Source: an uncultured Oscillospiraceae bacterium (GTDB lineage: Bacteria; Bacillota; Clostridia; Oscillospirales; Oscillospiraceae). Taken from it: a DNA stretch of 8,161 bases. The stretch is from assembly GCA_900751035.1 (NCBI GenBank), contig CAADSF010000367.1, positions 1 to 8,161 of the forward strand, read 5' to 3'. Below the pieces are notes generated by a model. That model had not been told where the DNA came from. It saw nothing but the letters and a program-made list of their open reading frames with translations, and ran no database searches. Both the position numbers and the translations under genes were made by a program. This document shows, in pieces, positions 1 through 6,578 of the stretch. Every line of letters starts with the position of its first letter. Within the stretch, counting starts at the first letter, position 1.

Positions 1-2399
1 GAACGGTTCAGAATCCCAACGGCTTTGACCGCGTCCATTCCGTCACCAGCTATCTGTCTGCGTTCGGCGTGACCGTCGCGGAGCGTATCCGAGAGCAATT
101 CCAACCGCTTTTTGATCCCGCCGTGGAACAGCTTTCCCCGGAGATTCTGCGCATCAACGACTATATCCGCGCACGCGCAGGCTACAGCCTTTACCCGGCG
201 CAGCTTGCTGTTGCGGAATCGGTCAAACGTAAGCTCTCGGAGGGAAAGTCTGCGTTCATCGTGGCCGAGTGCGGCAGCGGCAAGACGAAGATCGGCGCAG
301 CGGCGCTGGCCGCGTATCAGACACAGAAACGGAAAAAGACGTTCAACATCATTCTCTGCCCGTCGCACGTCGCAAAGAAATGGGTGCGCGAAATTGCCGA
401 AACGCTGCCGGATACCGCGGGCGTCATCGTCCGCAGCATTGCGGAGCTGGACAGCCTGTACGCGCAGTACCGGCAGGGCGACAAGAGTATCTACGCCGTT
501 ATCAGCAAGGAAAAAGCCAGAGACGGTTATATGCGCCGCCCGGCGGTTCTTTTTGACGCGCGAAAAGGCGCGTTCCGCTGCCCCAGTTGCGGAGAAATCA
601 TAGAGCTGCCCAGCAGCGACGACACGGACGGCTGGACGGCCGCGAAGCCGGAGGCGTTCCGTGCGGAGAACCGGCGCAATCATCAATGTATGAAGTGCAA
701 AAGTCCCTTGTGGACGGCGGTAAATCCAAGCGTACCTTCTCCGTGGGTCAAGATCCCGGAATATGGTTGGGTACATCGGAAGCTGGCAGTCCATGCCATG
801 CAGAAGACGAAGAACCCCGCAGCACTGGACGCCTTGCAGACGCTTCAGAAGAACCCGGACGGATACTTCCCGACGCGCGGCGCGTGCCGGCGGTATCCGC
901 TCAGCTCGTACATCAAGAAGCGATATCGCGGCAGGCTCGACGGCCTCATCGTGGATGAGCTGCACGAGTACAACAACGACAGCGGCCAGGGCGACGCGAT
1001 GGCAGAGCTGTTCGGCACGGCGAAAAAGGTCATCGGCATGACGGCTACGCTCATCAATGGCTACAGCTCCGGTATCTTTCATCTGCTTTACCGCACATCG
1101 GCGCAGCTGATGCTGGCAGACGGAAAGCCGCATGAAAAGCCCGCGCTGTTCAATACGGAGTATGGCGTTGTGGAAACAACCTACACCGAAGCCGATGAAA
1201 GCTATGCCGCAAAGCGCAGATCACAGAAAAGCGGCGTTCGGACGCGTCAGCTTCCGGGGGTTTCGCCGCTGGTGTTTTCACGGTTCCTGCTGGAAAAAAC
1301 GGCGTTTTTGTCGCTGTCCGACATGGGCAAGGCACTCCCCAGCTACGAGGAAATTCCCATTGCCTGCCGTATGGATGAAGTCGTGCAATCGGAATACAAA
1401 CGCATTGAAAATGCGCTTGTACGGGTATTGCGGTCGGACCGCCGCGTGGCGAAAAAGATCCTTTCCGCGTATCTGAACCTGCTGACCGTCTACCCCGACC
1501 AGCCGTATGAGCAGAAGCCCATTTTCTACCCCGACAGCGATGTCCCCATCGTCGAACCTGAGAACATCGGGGATGCAGACACGCTCGGAGAGAAAGAGCA
1601 GAAAACGCTGGAGATCGTAAAGGCCGCCATTCAGAACGGCGAACGTGCGCTCATCTACACAAGCTGGGTGCGCACGGATTCCCAGCAGAAGCTCAAGCGG
1701 TTCCTGACAGATGAAGGATATCGCACGGAGATCCTGACCGACAAGATCAAGACTACCGACCGCGAGGAATGGGTGCAGAAAAAGCTCGCCTCCGGAATGC
1801 AGGTCTTGATCGTAAATCCATCTCTGGTGGAAACGGGGTTAGACCTCAACGCCTTTACAACGCTGGTGTTTTACAGCATGGGCTACAAGCTCTTTACGCT
1901 GCGGCAGGCGTCGCGCCGAAGCTGGCGCATCAACCAGAAAGCGTCCGCGGTCAAGGTCTATATGCTCTACTACGAGGACACCATGCAGCAAAAATGCCTG
2001 AAACTCATGGCATCCAAACTGGCGGTTGCCGGGCTCATTGAAGGAAACTTCTCCGAGGAAGGACTTGCCGCAATGAGCGACGTGCAGGACATGACCTCGC
2101 AGATGGCAAAGGAGCTAATGCTCGGTATCCGCGACAATGTGGAGGATATTGCGGCAGCGTTCAAAAAGATGGCGTTTAAGAATCCTGACCGCGAGATGCC
2201 GGAAGTATCCGCCGGAGAAACGTCTTTGCCGCCGGAATCCGTGCCCGCGATGATCGAACAGCCGAAGCGCGTGGTTACAGTGGAGCAGGAAGAAAAGCTG
2301 CAAGCTGCCATGGTGCAGCTGGAACAGCAGAAAGCCAAACGGACGAAGAAAACGCAGCAGGTGGAAAACCAGCTGAGCCTATTCGATTCCGTTGCGTAA
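1..2399 (+). CDS. SF2 DEAD/DEAH-type helicase with inserted zinc ribbon and C-terminal clamp-binding motif (5' partial)
   Basis: Probable ATP-dependent DNA helicase or translocase of superfamily 2. The reading frame is open to the left edge (codon 3-5 onward, 798 residues visible) and the true start lies outside. The GTG at 69 has no Shine-Dalgarno, and the residues before it look coding. Seen, with codon 3-5 as residue 1: Walker A GSGKT at residues 91-95 (bases 273-287); a zinc ribbon with CPSC at 193-196 and CMKC at 229-232; Walker B DELH at 318-321 (954-965); motif III TAT at 347-349; motif V ETGLDL at 610-615; and an arginine-rich motif VI, RQASRRSWRINQ, at 634-645 (1902-1937). Roughly 200 residues separate Walker A from DELH, far more than in a minimal SF2 core; the zinc ribbon sits in this insertion. 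The C-terminus is charged and helical and ends in QLSLFDSVA, a canonical beta-clamp-binding peptide. A clamp gene follows after 13 bases. The helicase fold is certain; substrate and polarity are unknown. Confidence 0.9.
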   Translation, partial: TVQNPNGFDRVHSVTSYLSAFGVTVAERIREQFQPLFDPAVEQLSPEILRINDYIRARAGYSLYPAQLAVAESVKRKLSEGKSAFIVAECGSGKTKIGAAALAAYQTQKRKKTFNIILCPSHVAKKWVREIAETLPDTAGVIVRSIAELDSLYAQYRQGDKSIYAVISKEKARDGYMRRPAVLFDARKGAFRCPSCGEIIELPSSDDTDGWTAAKPEAFRAENRRNHQCMKCKSPLWTAVNPSVPSPWVKIPEYGWVHRKLAVHAMQKTKNPAALDALQTLQKNPDGYFPTRGACRRYPLSSYIKKRYRGRLDGLIVDELHEYNNDSGQGDAMAELFGTAKKVIGMTATLINGYSSGIFHLLYRTSAQLMLADGKPHEKPALFNTEYGVVETTYTEADESYAAKRRSQKSGVRTRQLPGVSPLVFSRFLLEKTAFLSLSDMGKALPSYEEIPIACRMDEVVQSEYKRIENALVRVLRSDRRVAKKILSAYLNLLTVYPDQPYEQKPIFYPDSDVPIVEPENIGDADTLGEKEQKTLEIVKAAIQNGERALIYTSWVRTDSQQKLKRFLTDEGYRTEILTDKIKTTDREEWVQKKLASGMQVLIVNPSLVETGLDLNAFTTLVFYSMGYKLFTLRQASRRSWRINQKASAVKVYMLYYEDTMQQKCLKLMASKLAVAGLIEGNFSEEGLAAMSDVQDMTSQMAKELMLGIRDNVEDIAAAFKKMAFKNPDREMPEVSAGETSLPPESVPAMIEQPKRVVTVEQEEKLQAAMVQLEQQKAKRTKKTQQVENQLSLFDSVA

Positions 2400-2400
2400 A

Positions 2401-2407
2401 AAGGAGG
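2401..2407 (+). promoter_or_regulatory. Shine-Dalgarno that fixes the clamp gene start
   Basis: AAGGAGG lies 5 bases before the ATG at 2413. It sets the start at 2413 rather than at the in-frame TTG at 2392, which would lie inside the end of the helicase gene and has no such site. Confidence 0.85.
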
Positions 2408-2412
2408 ATGCT

Positions 2413-3540
2413 ATGAAATTCACCGTCAACCGCACAGAATTGCTTGCCGCAGCGCAGAATGCCGAACGCATTGCACCAAGAGTATCCACGATCGAAATTC
2501 TGCAATGCGCATATTTGCAGGCCGAGCAGGACACGCTCACCGTCGCGTCCGGGAATCTGGAGATCGCGTTGGAGCAGCAGCTCCCCGCACAGATTGAAAG
2601 CGAAGGCAGCGTTGTCGTCAAGGCTCCGCTTCTTTCCGGAATGCTGCGCCTGCTGGATGACGAGCGTGTGACGTTTCAGACGAAAAACGGAAAGCTCGTT
2701 CTTTCGGCCGGAAGTGCGGAATATGCCATTCCTGTCATGGATGCAGAGCGGTACCCGCGCATGGAGATCCCGTGCCCGTCAGCAACCGTGCCTGTGAGCG
2801 GAATTCCTTCGCTTACCAAACGAACGGCGTTTGCCGTTTCTGAGGATACGACCCGCCCCATGCTCAAATGTGTGAACCTGATCTTCGGCGCGGACGGCCT
2901 GCAGGCGGTCAGCACCGACAGCTTCCGCATTGCATCCGCCAAGGGCGACCGCGAGAGCCGCGGGAACATCAGCTTTCTAGTGCCCGCCGCTTCTTTGGAA
3001 AAGCTGGCGGCGCTGGTGGAGAACCGCGAGAAATTGCAGGTTGGCGCAACGGGAAGACACATCGTATTCACGAAAGCGAACTTTTCGTTTGCCGCACGCA
3101 TCATGGACGGGCCGTATCTGGCCGTGTCGCAGGTGCTGTCCAATCTGAAGCAGCAGTTTACTGTCCTGACCGACAGCGCTCTGCTCCGCGATGCTATTTC
3201 GCAGACCCTGAGTGTCACCGGCACGCAGAACCGGTTTTCCCTGTCCTTTGCAGGAAGCCGGCTGACCGTGCGCTGTGAGAGCGAATACGGCGTTTCGGAG
3301 ACAGCTATGGACGTGGTCGCGCTGAGCGGCGAGCCTGTGGGCGTGTACTGGTACAATCCGGCGCAGCTCATGGAGTGCCTGAAGGCGCTGAACGGAACGC
3401 TTATGCTGGAGGTCGTGCAGCACGGCGCGCTGCTTCTCAAAACAGACGAGCTTGTCTGCTTCCAGACGGCGGTGCGAGAGCCGAAAGCTATCGAATTGAA
3501 AACCCAGAAGACAAAAAAGCCGCGCAAGGAGGCGGCATAA
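2413..3540 (+). CDS. dnaN: DNA polymerase III beta subunit-like sliding clamp, divergent
   Basis: A 375-residue sliding clamp, close to the usual 365-380, which should form a ring around DNA and tether polymerases and other partners. Family landmarks: the N-terminal domain begins MKFTVNRTELL; residues 140-158 (FAVSEDTTRPMLKCVNLIF) match the conserved start of domain 2; STDSFRIA at 167-174 corresponds to the TDGHRLA strand of the peptide-binding pocket. The pocket is altered elsewhere. The usual FPDYRRV segment reads GPYLAVSQV (233-241). The usual C-terminal MPMRL-like end is replaced by FQTAVRE (350-356), followed by about 19 residues of lysine-rich tail (KTQKTKKPRKEAA at the end). It is therefore probably an element-borne paralogue rather than the host's essential clamp, which normally sits next to dnaA. 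It lies 13 bases after the helicase, whose tail carries a clamp-binding motif, and 18 bases before a TTG-started zinc-finger gene. It probably belongs to one operon with both. Confidence 0.88.
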   Translation: MKFTVNRTELLAAAQNAERIAPRVSTIEILQCAYLQAEQDTLTVASGNLEIALEQQLPAQIESEGSVVVKAPLLSGMLRLLDDERVTFQTKNGKLVLSAGSAEYAIPVMDAERYPRMEIPCPSATVPVSGIPSLTKRTAFAVSEDTTRPMLKCVNLIFGADGLQAVSTDSFRIASAKGDRESRGNISFLVPAASLEKLAALVENREKLQVGATGRHIVFTKANFSFAARIMDGPYLAVSQVLSNLKQQFTVLTDSALLRDAISQTLSVTGTQNRFSLSFAGSRLTVRCESEYGVSETAMDVVALSGEPVGVYWYNPAQLMECLKALNGTLMLEVVQHGALLLKTDELVCFQTAVREPKAIELKTQKTKKPRKEAA

Positions 3541-3541
3541 A

Positions 3542-3548
3542 AAGGAGG
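3542..3548 (+). promoter_or_regulatory. Shine-Dalgarno supporting a TTG start
   Basis: AAGGAGG ends 10 bases before the TTG at 3559. An in-frame stop (TAA, 3538-3540) lies just upstream and there is no ATG or GTG between it and 3559. The first internal ATG would remove half of the zinc finger, so TTG is the only sensible start. Confidence 0.75.
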
Positions 3549-3558
3549 ACACGCCTAT

Positions 3559-3951
3559 TTGAAGAAACCGACCATCTGCCGCTACTGCGGCGGGATCATC
3601 CGGCTCGTTCCCGCTGCCGATGTCTACGGCAGCTCCACGGAACGGCTCGGAATGCAGAACGAATATCTGTATCAGTGCCAGAACTGCAACGCCCGCGTCG
3701 GCTGCCACAAGGGTACCACGCGGCCGCTCGGCGATGTGGCGAATGAGATCCTGCGGCTCAAGCGCATCGAAGCCCATCAGGTGTTCGATGCTTACTGGCA
3801 GAAGCAGCACATCAGCCGGACAAAAGCCTATCAATGGCTGGCACGAGAGTTAAAGCTCCCGGAGGAGGAGACGCACATCGGCGGGTTTGAGATCGATACC
3901 TGCCAGCGTGTGATCGACCTCTGCCGGGCAGGGATGGACAAACAAAAATAA
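3559..3951 (+). CDS. Small zinc-finger protein (DUF3268-like)
   Basis: A 130-residue protein that begins with TTG. Cysteines at residues 7 and 10 (CRYC) and 40 and 43 (CQNC) form a four-cysteine zinc ribbon, with C49-H50 shortly after. The C-terminal half is helical; the segment QHISRTKAYQWLARELKL (83-100) looks like a helical DNA- or protein-binding element. The order CxxC, about 30 residues, CxxC, then GCHKGTTRPLGD resembles the zinc-finger-containing DUF3268 family known from phages and mobile elements; this is a recognition from memory, not a database match. No catalytic residues are evident. It lies between the clamp gene and another cysteine-containing gene, and its stop codon overlaps the next Shine-Dalgarno. 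A role as a nucleic-acid-binding accessory protein is inference. Confidence 0.8.
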   Translation: MKKPTICRYCGGIIRLVPAADVYGSSTERLGMQNEYLYQCQNCNARVGCHKGTTRPLGDVANEILRLKRIEAHQVFDAYWQKQHISRTKAYQWLARELKLPEEETHIGGFEIDTCQRVIDLCRAGMDKQK

Positions 3952-3963
3952 GGAGGACGCAAT

Positions 3964-4509
3964 ATGAAGATCCGGCCAAAGGTTCCCGTATGCACAGATT
4001 GCGACCACGTTTTTGAGTACAAGGGGCAGAACCCTGGTCAGCTCGGCGGCGTGGTCGTGCAGTTCGGAGAATCCTACTGCACGAAGAAGAAAAAGCCGCG
4101 CTTACTAAAACGCTGGCACAAGATGCTCCGCGTGCCGGACTGGTGCAAAAAACGCATCCGTCCGAGCCTGGTGCGCATCTATGATTTTGCCAGCACGGAA
4201 AGCTGGCTCATGCACGAAAATCTCTGCAAATCTCTCGGACGGGAGATCGGCCCCACGGCATCCAGATACACGCTCTCAGAGGTGCGGCAGCTGGATCTGG
4301 ACGCATATGCGTTCCAGAAACAGGTTCGCACCACACCTGTGGAAGATATTTTGAACGTGCATCTGGGGCTGCATCAGGTCTTGGAGGTGTTTGACGGCGT
4401 ACAGTCCGTCATCCTCTATAAGACGCTGGAGGGCTTTGTCCCGGCCCCGACATTTGACGCTGAACGCGCCAGACAGAACCGCAGAGAACAGAAAAAGGCA
4501 TCTGCCTGA
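3964..4509 (+). CDS. Hypothetical protein with probable N-terminal zinc site
   Basis: A 181-residue soluble protein that I cannot assign to a named family with confidence. The ATG at 3964 is preceded by AGGAGG at 3951-3956, 7 bases away. Cysteines at 10 and 13 (CTDC), 39 and 61 could bind one zinc ion. The segment around residue 58, PDWCKKRIRPS, resembles the P-x-W-C-P motif found in many small phage and mobile-element proteins, with the second proline changed to lysine. After it comes a conserved-looking stretch, RIYDFASTESWLMHE (71-85), then a mixed alpha/beta C-terminal part and a charged tail (DAERARQNRREQKKASA). There is no signal peptide or membrane segment. It lies in the operon between a zinc-finger gene and a sigma-like gene, so a nucleic-acid-related role is possible but unproven. 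Confidence 0.75.
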   Translation: MKIRPKVPVCTDCDHVFEYKGQNPGQLGGVVVQFGESYCTKKKKPRLLKRWHKMLRVPDWCKKRIRPSLVRIYDFASTESWLMHENLCKSLGREIGPTASRYTLSEVRQLDLDAYAFQKQVRTTPVEDILNVHLGLHQVLEVFDGVQSVILYKTLEGFVPAPTFDAERARQNRREQKKASA

Positions 4510-4522
4510 CAAAACAACACTC

Positions 4523-4538
4523 GGAGGCACTTGCCTCC
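4523..4538 (+). other. Intergenic hairpin that contains a Shine-Dalgarno-like GGAGG
   Basis: A perfect 6-bp inverted repeat, GGAGGC / GCCTCC, with a 4-base loop (ACTT) lies in the 51-base gap between the 181-residue gene and the sigma-like gene. It is followed by CCAAAC and not by a T run, so it is not a classical terminator. It masks a GGAGG that would otherwise serve the TTG at 4531. A role in RNA stability or in preventing false initiation is inference. Confidence 0.45.
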
Positions 4539-4546
4539 CCAAACAC

Positions 4547-4553
4547 GAAGGAG
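4547..4553 (+). promoter_or_regulatory. Shine-Dalgarno for the sigma-like gene
   Basis: GAAGGAG lies 7 bases before the ATG at 4561. It favours that start over the in-frame TTG at 4531, whose GGAGG is only 3 bases away and is locked in a hairpin. Confidence 0.75.
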
Positions 4554-4560
4554 AAAGACC

Positions 4561-4896
4561 ATGAAAAACAATTTCACCATTTCTCAGAGAAACGCCATCG
4601 TGGAAAACCATCTGTGGTGCATCAAGGCCGTGATGAAGCAGAACCGTGCGCTCATACGCGCGGCGAAGCTGGACACGGATGACGTATATCAGGAGCTTGC
4701 GCTGCGGCTCATCCGGGCGGTCATGTCGTATGACCCGGAAAAAGGCGATCTGGAGCAGCACATCTTCGCACAGCTCCATTTTGAACTCCTCAACTGCAAG
4801 CGTCCATACCGGCTGCACGGCATGACCGGAATGCCTGCGGAGTCTCGCGGAAATGTGATCTCGCTGGACGCCTACCGCATGAGGGCTGCCGCATGA
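4561..4896 (+). CDS. Small sigma-70 region-2-like protein
   Basis: A 111-residue protein. Residues 38-80 (DTDDVYQELALRLIRAV, then MSYDPEKGDLEQ and a helix ending ELLNCKR) follow the pattern of sigma-70 region 2: an acidic DD-hydrophobic-QE helix, the YDPEKG turn and a second amphipathic helix. In true sigma factors this region contacts the beta-prime clamp helices and the -10 element. The N-terminal part (QRNAIVENHLWCIKAVMKQN) resembles that of short sigma-like proteins of Firmicute conjugative elements. After residue 80 only about 30 residues follow, and no region-4 helix-turn-helix is present, so it cannot recognise a -35 element in the normal way. It could be a regulator acting through core polymerase, a two-part sigma factor or a relic. 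The start is set by GAAGGAG at 4547-4553. Its TGA overlaps the ATG of the AAA+ ATPase gene (ATGA), which implies translational coupling. Confidence 0.72.
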   Translation: MKNNFTISQRNAIVENHLWCIKAVMKQNRALIRAAKLDTDDVYQELALRLIRAVMSYDPEKGDLEQHIFAQLHFELLNCKRPYRLHGMTGMPAESRGNVISLDAYRMRAAA

Positions 4897-6266
4897 GCTT
4901 ACGAGATAAAATGCTGGCTGTCATGGCCGACGTGAATAGCGCCGTTTCCGAGCGTGAAGAACTGATCGAGCTGATTGCCATTGCGCTCCTGACGCGGAAG
5001 AACCTGTTTATTCTGGGCGATCCCGGTCAGGCAAAGAGCTACGCGATCAACGCTTTCCGCAGCCGCATCACAGGCGCAAAGCAGTTTGAACGGCTCCTTT
5101 CCAAGCAGACGGACGAAGAACAGCTTTTCGGACGACTCGATCTTTCCAGCCTGATCCCCGGCTCCGTGCCGGAATCTGCATTCGAGGGCGACGGCATCTA
5201 CCAGAATCTTCGCTTTGATTTGCAGCGCTTCCTGAATGGTCTGCCGAAGATGAAAAATGAGGCAGCGACATTCGAGAAGCTGGCAGAGATCAGCGGCAAG
5301 CTGGACGCCTATCGCAAAGCCGTCGCCGCGCTGCATCCTTGTGAACCGGTCGTACAGACCGCGGGCAAAATTCCGGAGGCCGACATTGTGTTTCTGGATG
5401 AGATTTTCAAGTGCAATGACGGCGTTCTGAACGCGCTTCTGACAGCACTCAACGAGCGGAAGTACACCAATGAAGGCCGGACCTATCCCATTCCGACGAT
5501 CTCCTTTTTCGCCGCGTCAAATGAAATCCCGAATTTCAATGACCCGGAGGAAAAGATCCTCTCGGCACTCTATGACCGGCTGGAACTGAAGGTCGTCACG
5601 GAAAACATCTCCGAAAAGGCGCACCGGCTGGCGATCCTGAAAGACAAGCTCGGCGGCTCGTTCGGCGCAGTCCATGCGACGATCTCGCTGGAGGAGCTGC
5701 GCGCCATGCAGCAGGAGGTCGCAGCCATCAAGGTTCCGGACAGTATCCACGACCTGATGGACGATGTGCTCTGCGCACTGCGCGCACAAATTCCCGTGTC
5801 CGACCGGAAATTCCTCAGCTACTTCTCCATTGCGCAGGCTAAGGCATGGCTGGAGGGACATACGGAGGTCACATCGACGGATCTTCTGGTACTGCGGAAT
5901 TACTTCTGGCAGCAGCCGAACGACCGCGAATTTGTAACCGGCACGTTGGAGCGCCTGTGCGTCAACCCCATGCAGGAAAAGGTTAATGATCTTCTTGCTA
6001 TGGCACAGGACGCAAAGGACGATTTCGACAGCGCTTGCGGTGCAGCGGAAAATGTACGCACAAAGCAGGCCGCGCTCCGCAAATTCCGCGGCGAGCTGGT
6101 ACGGCTCTACCAGATGCAGACCGAGATGGCCGCAAATGTCGCGTCTAACAGCGAAAAGGCTCTTACAGATGGACTTCTTTCCGAACTGGAGCGCATCAGC
6201 AAGGCGGCGCATGAGGCCATTGGCTTTACTTATACGCCGCTGGAGCAGTTGGCAGCATTACAGTAA
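4893..6266 (+). CDS. MoxR-family AAA+ ATPase, RavA-like
   Basis: A 457-residue AAA+ ATPase of the MoxR group, closest in layout to RavA (about 500 residues in Escherichia coli). Such ATPases form hexamers and act as chaperones that remodel or activate a target together with a VWA partner. Seen: Walker A GDPGQAKS at 42-49; Walker B VFLDE at 166-170, followed by IFKCNDGVLNALLTALNER as in RavA; sensor 1 AASNE at 207-211; probable arginine finger in LYDRLEL (R229); sensor 2 in SDRKF (R305). Residues of about 105-158 are an insertion relative to E. coli RavA as I recall it. The C-terminal 95 residues are helical and probably coiled, replacing RavA's own C-terminal region. The start is the ATG that overlaps the previous stop, with GAGGG 7 bases upstream. 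A ViaA-like gene lies about 800 bases downstream, beyond two other genes. The ATPase assignment is firm; the target is unknown. Confidence 0.9.
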   Translation: MSLRDKMLAVMADVNSAVSEREELIELIAIALLTRKNLFILGDPGQAKSYAINAFRSRITGAKQFERLLSKQTDEEQLFGRLDLSSLIPGSVPESAFEGDGIYQNLRFDLQRFLNGLPKMKNEAATFEKLAEISGKLDAYRKAVAALHPCEPVVQTAGKIPEADIVFLDEIFKCNDGVLNALLTALNERKYTNEGRTYPIPTISFFAASNEIPNFNDPEEKILSALYDRLELKVVTENISEKAHRLAILKDKLGGSFGAVHATISLEELRAMQQEVAAIKVPDSIHDLMDDVLCALRAQIPVSDRKFLSYFSIAQAKAWLEGHTEVTSTDLLVLRNYFWQQPNDREFVTGTLERLCVNPMQEKVNDLLAMAQDAKDDFDSACGAAENVRTKQAALRKFRGELVRLYQMQTEMAANVASNSEKALTDGLLSELERISKAAHEAIGFTYTPLEQLAALQ

Positions 6267-6284
6267 TTGTTGGGAGGTTCAGGA

Positions 6285-6578
6285 ATGGAGAGTCAAATTA
6301 AGATCAGAGCAACAGTTCCGGAAATGAATATGTTTTTCGAAGAAGAGAGCGGTGTTCGATATATGGAAATTCGAGACCGCCGCTACTCTTCAGATGAAAT
6401 TGAGCGTATGCCGGAATCGAAGTTCAACAGCAAGGTGTTTACATGGGCTGTGACGCTTCGGCATCCTGAGACAGAAAAGGAACTTCACGGCACCTTTACA
6501 ATTTCAGGGGTAAAAAAGAGATTGGAAGAAATGCGAACGGAACAGAAACGATTTTTTGAGGAGGGCAATTTATGCTGA
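6285..6578 (+). CDS. Unknown small protein, AT-richer than its neighbours
   Basis: A 97-residue soluble, charged protein that I do not recognise. The ATG at 6285 follows GGGAGG (6272-6277) by 7 bases; the in-frame TTG at 6267 would leave no room for a ribosome site. The N-terminal part looks like beta strands (IKIRATVPE, VRYMEIRDRRY, VFTWAVTLRHPETEKELHG), and the C-terminal 20 or so residues form a highly charged helix (KKRLEEMRTEQKRFFEEG). By hand count, 108 of 240 bases in 6301-6540 are G or C (45%), clearly below the adjacent ssb, where 37 of 60 bases in 6601-6660 are G or C. The last 7 bases overlap the ssb start, so the two are probably co-translated. Its position between the AAA+ ATPase and ssb, inside a RavA-ViaA-like pair, makes an accessory role in either module possible, but nothing in the sequence proves it. 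Confidence 0.75.
   Translation: MESQIKIRATVPEMNMFFEEESGVRYMEIRDRRYSSDEIERMPESKFNSKVFTWAVTLRHPETEKELHGTFTISGVKKRLEEMRTEQKRFFEEGNLC

Noticed and set aside
112..603. Second + strand frame within the helicase (163 codons)
   Set aside because: It is arginine/serine/alanine-rich, as expected for an out-of-frame reading of GC-rich DNA, and lies over the Walker A region of the helicase.
2392..2412. TTG at 2392 as start of the clamp gene
   Set aside because: It would overlap the helicase end without a ribosome site; the ATG at 2413 has AAGGAGG at ideal distance and gives the normal clamp N-terminus.
2676..3527. Long open frame on the - strand opposite the clamp gene (283 codons)
   Set aside because: The protein is low-complexity and serine-rich with no recognisable domain, while the + strand encodes a clear sliding clamp. 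Long antisense frames are expected in GC-rich coding DNA.
2977..3834. Long open frame on the - strand across the clamp and zinc-finger genes (285 codons)
   Set aside because: It crosses two supported + strand genes and their junction, has no suitable ribosome site that I can see, and no domain pattern.
4288..4302. QLDLD in the 181-residue protein as another clamp-binding motif
   Set aside because: It lacks the required aromatic residue at the fifth position and lies in the body of the protein, not in a flexible tail.
4531..4560. TTG at 4531 as start of the sigma-like gene
   Set aside because: Its GGAGG is only 3 bases away and is base-paired in a hairpin; the ATG at 4561 has a better placed site.
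5517..6212. Open frame on the - strand inside the AAA+ ATPase gene (231 codons)
   Set aside because: It is the shadow of a well-supported ATPase; its sequence shows no family pattern.
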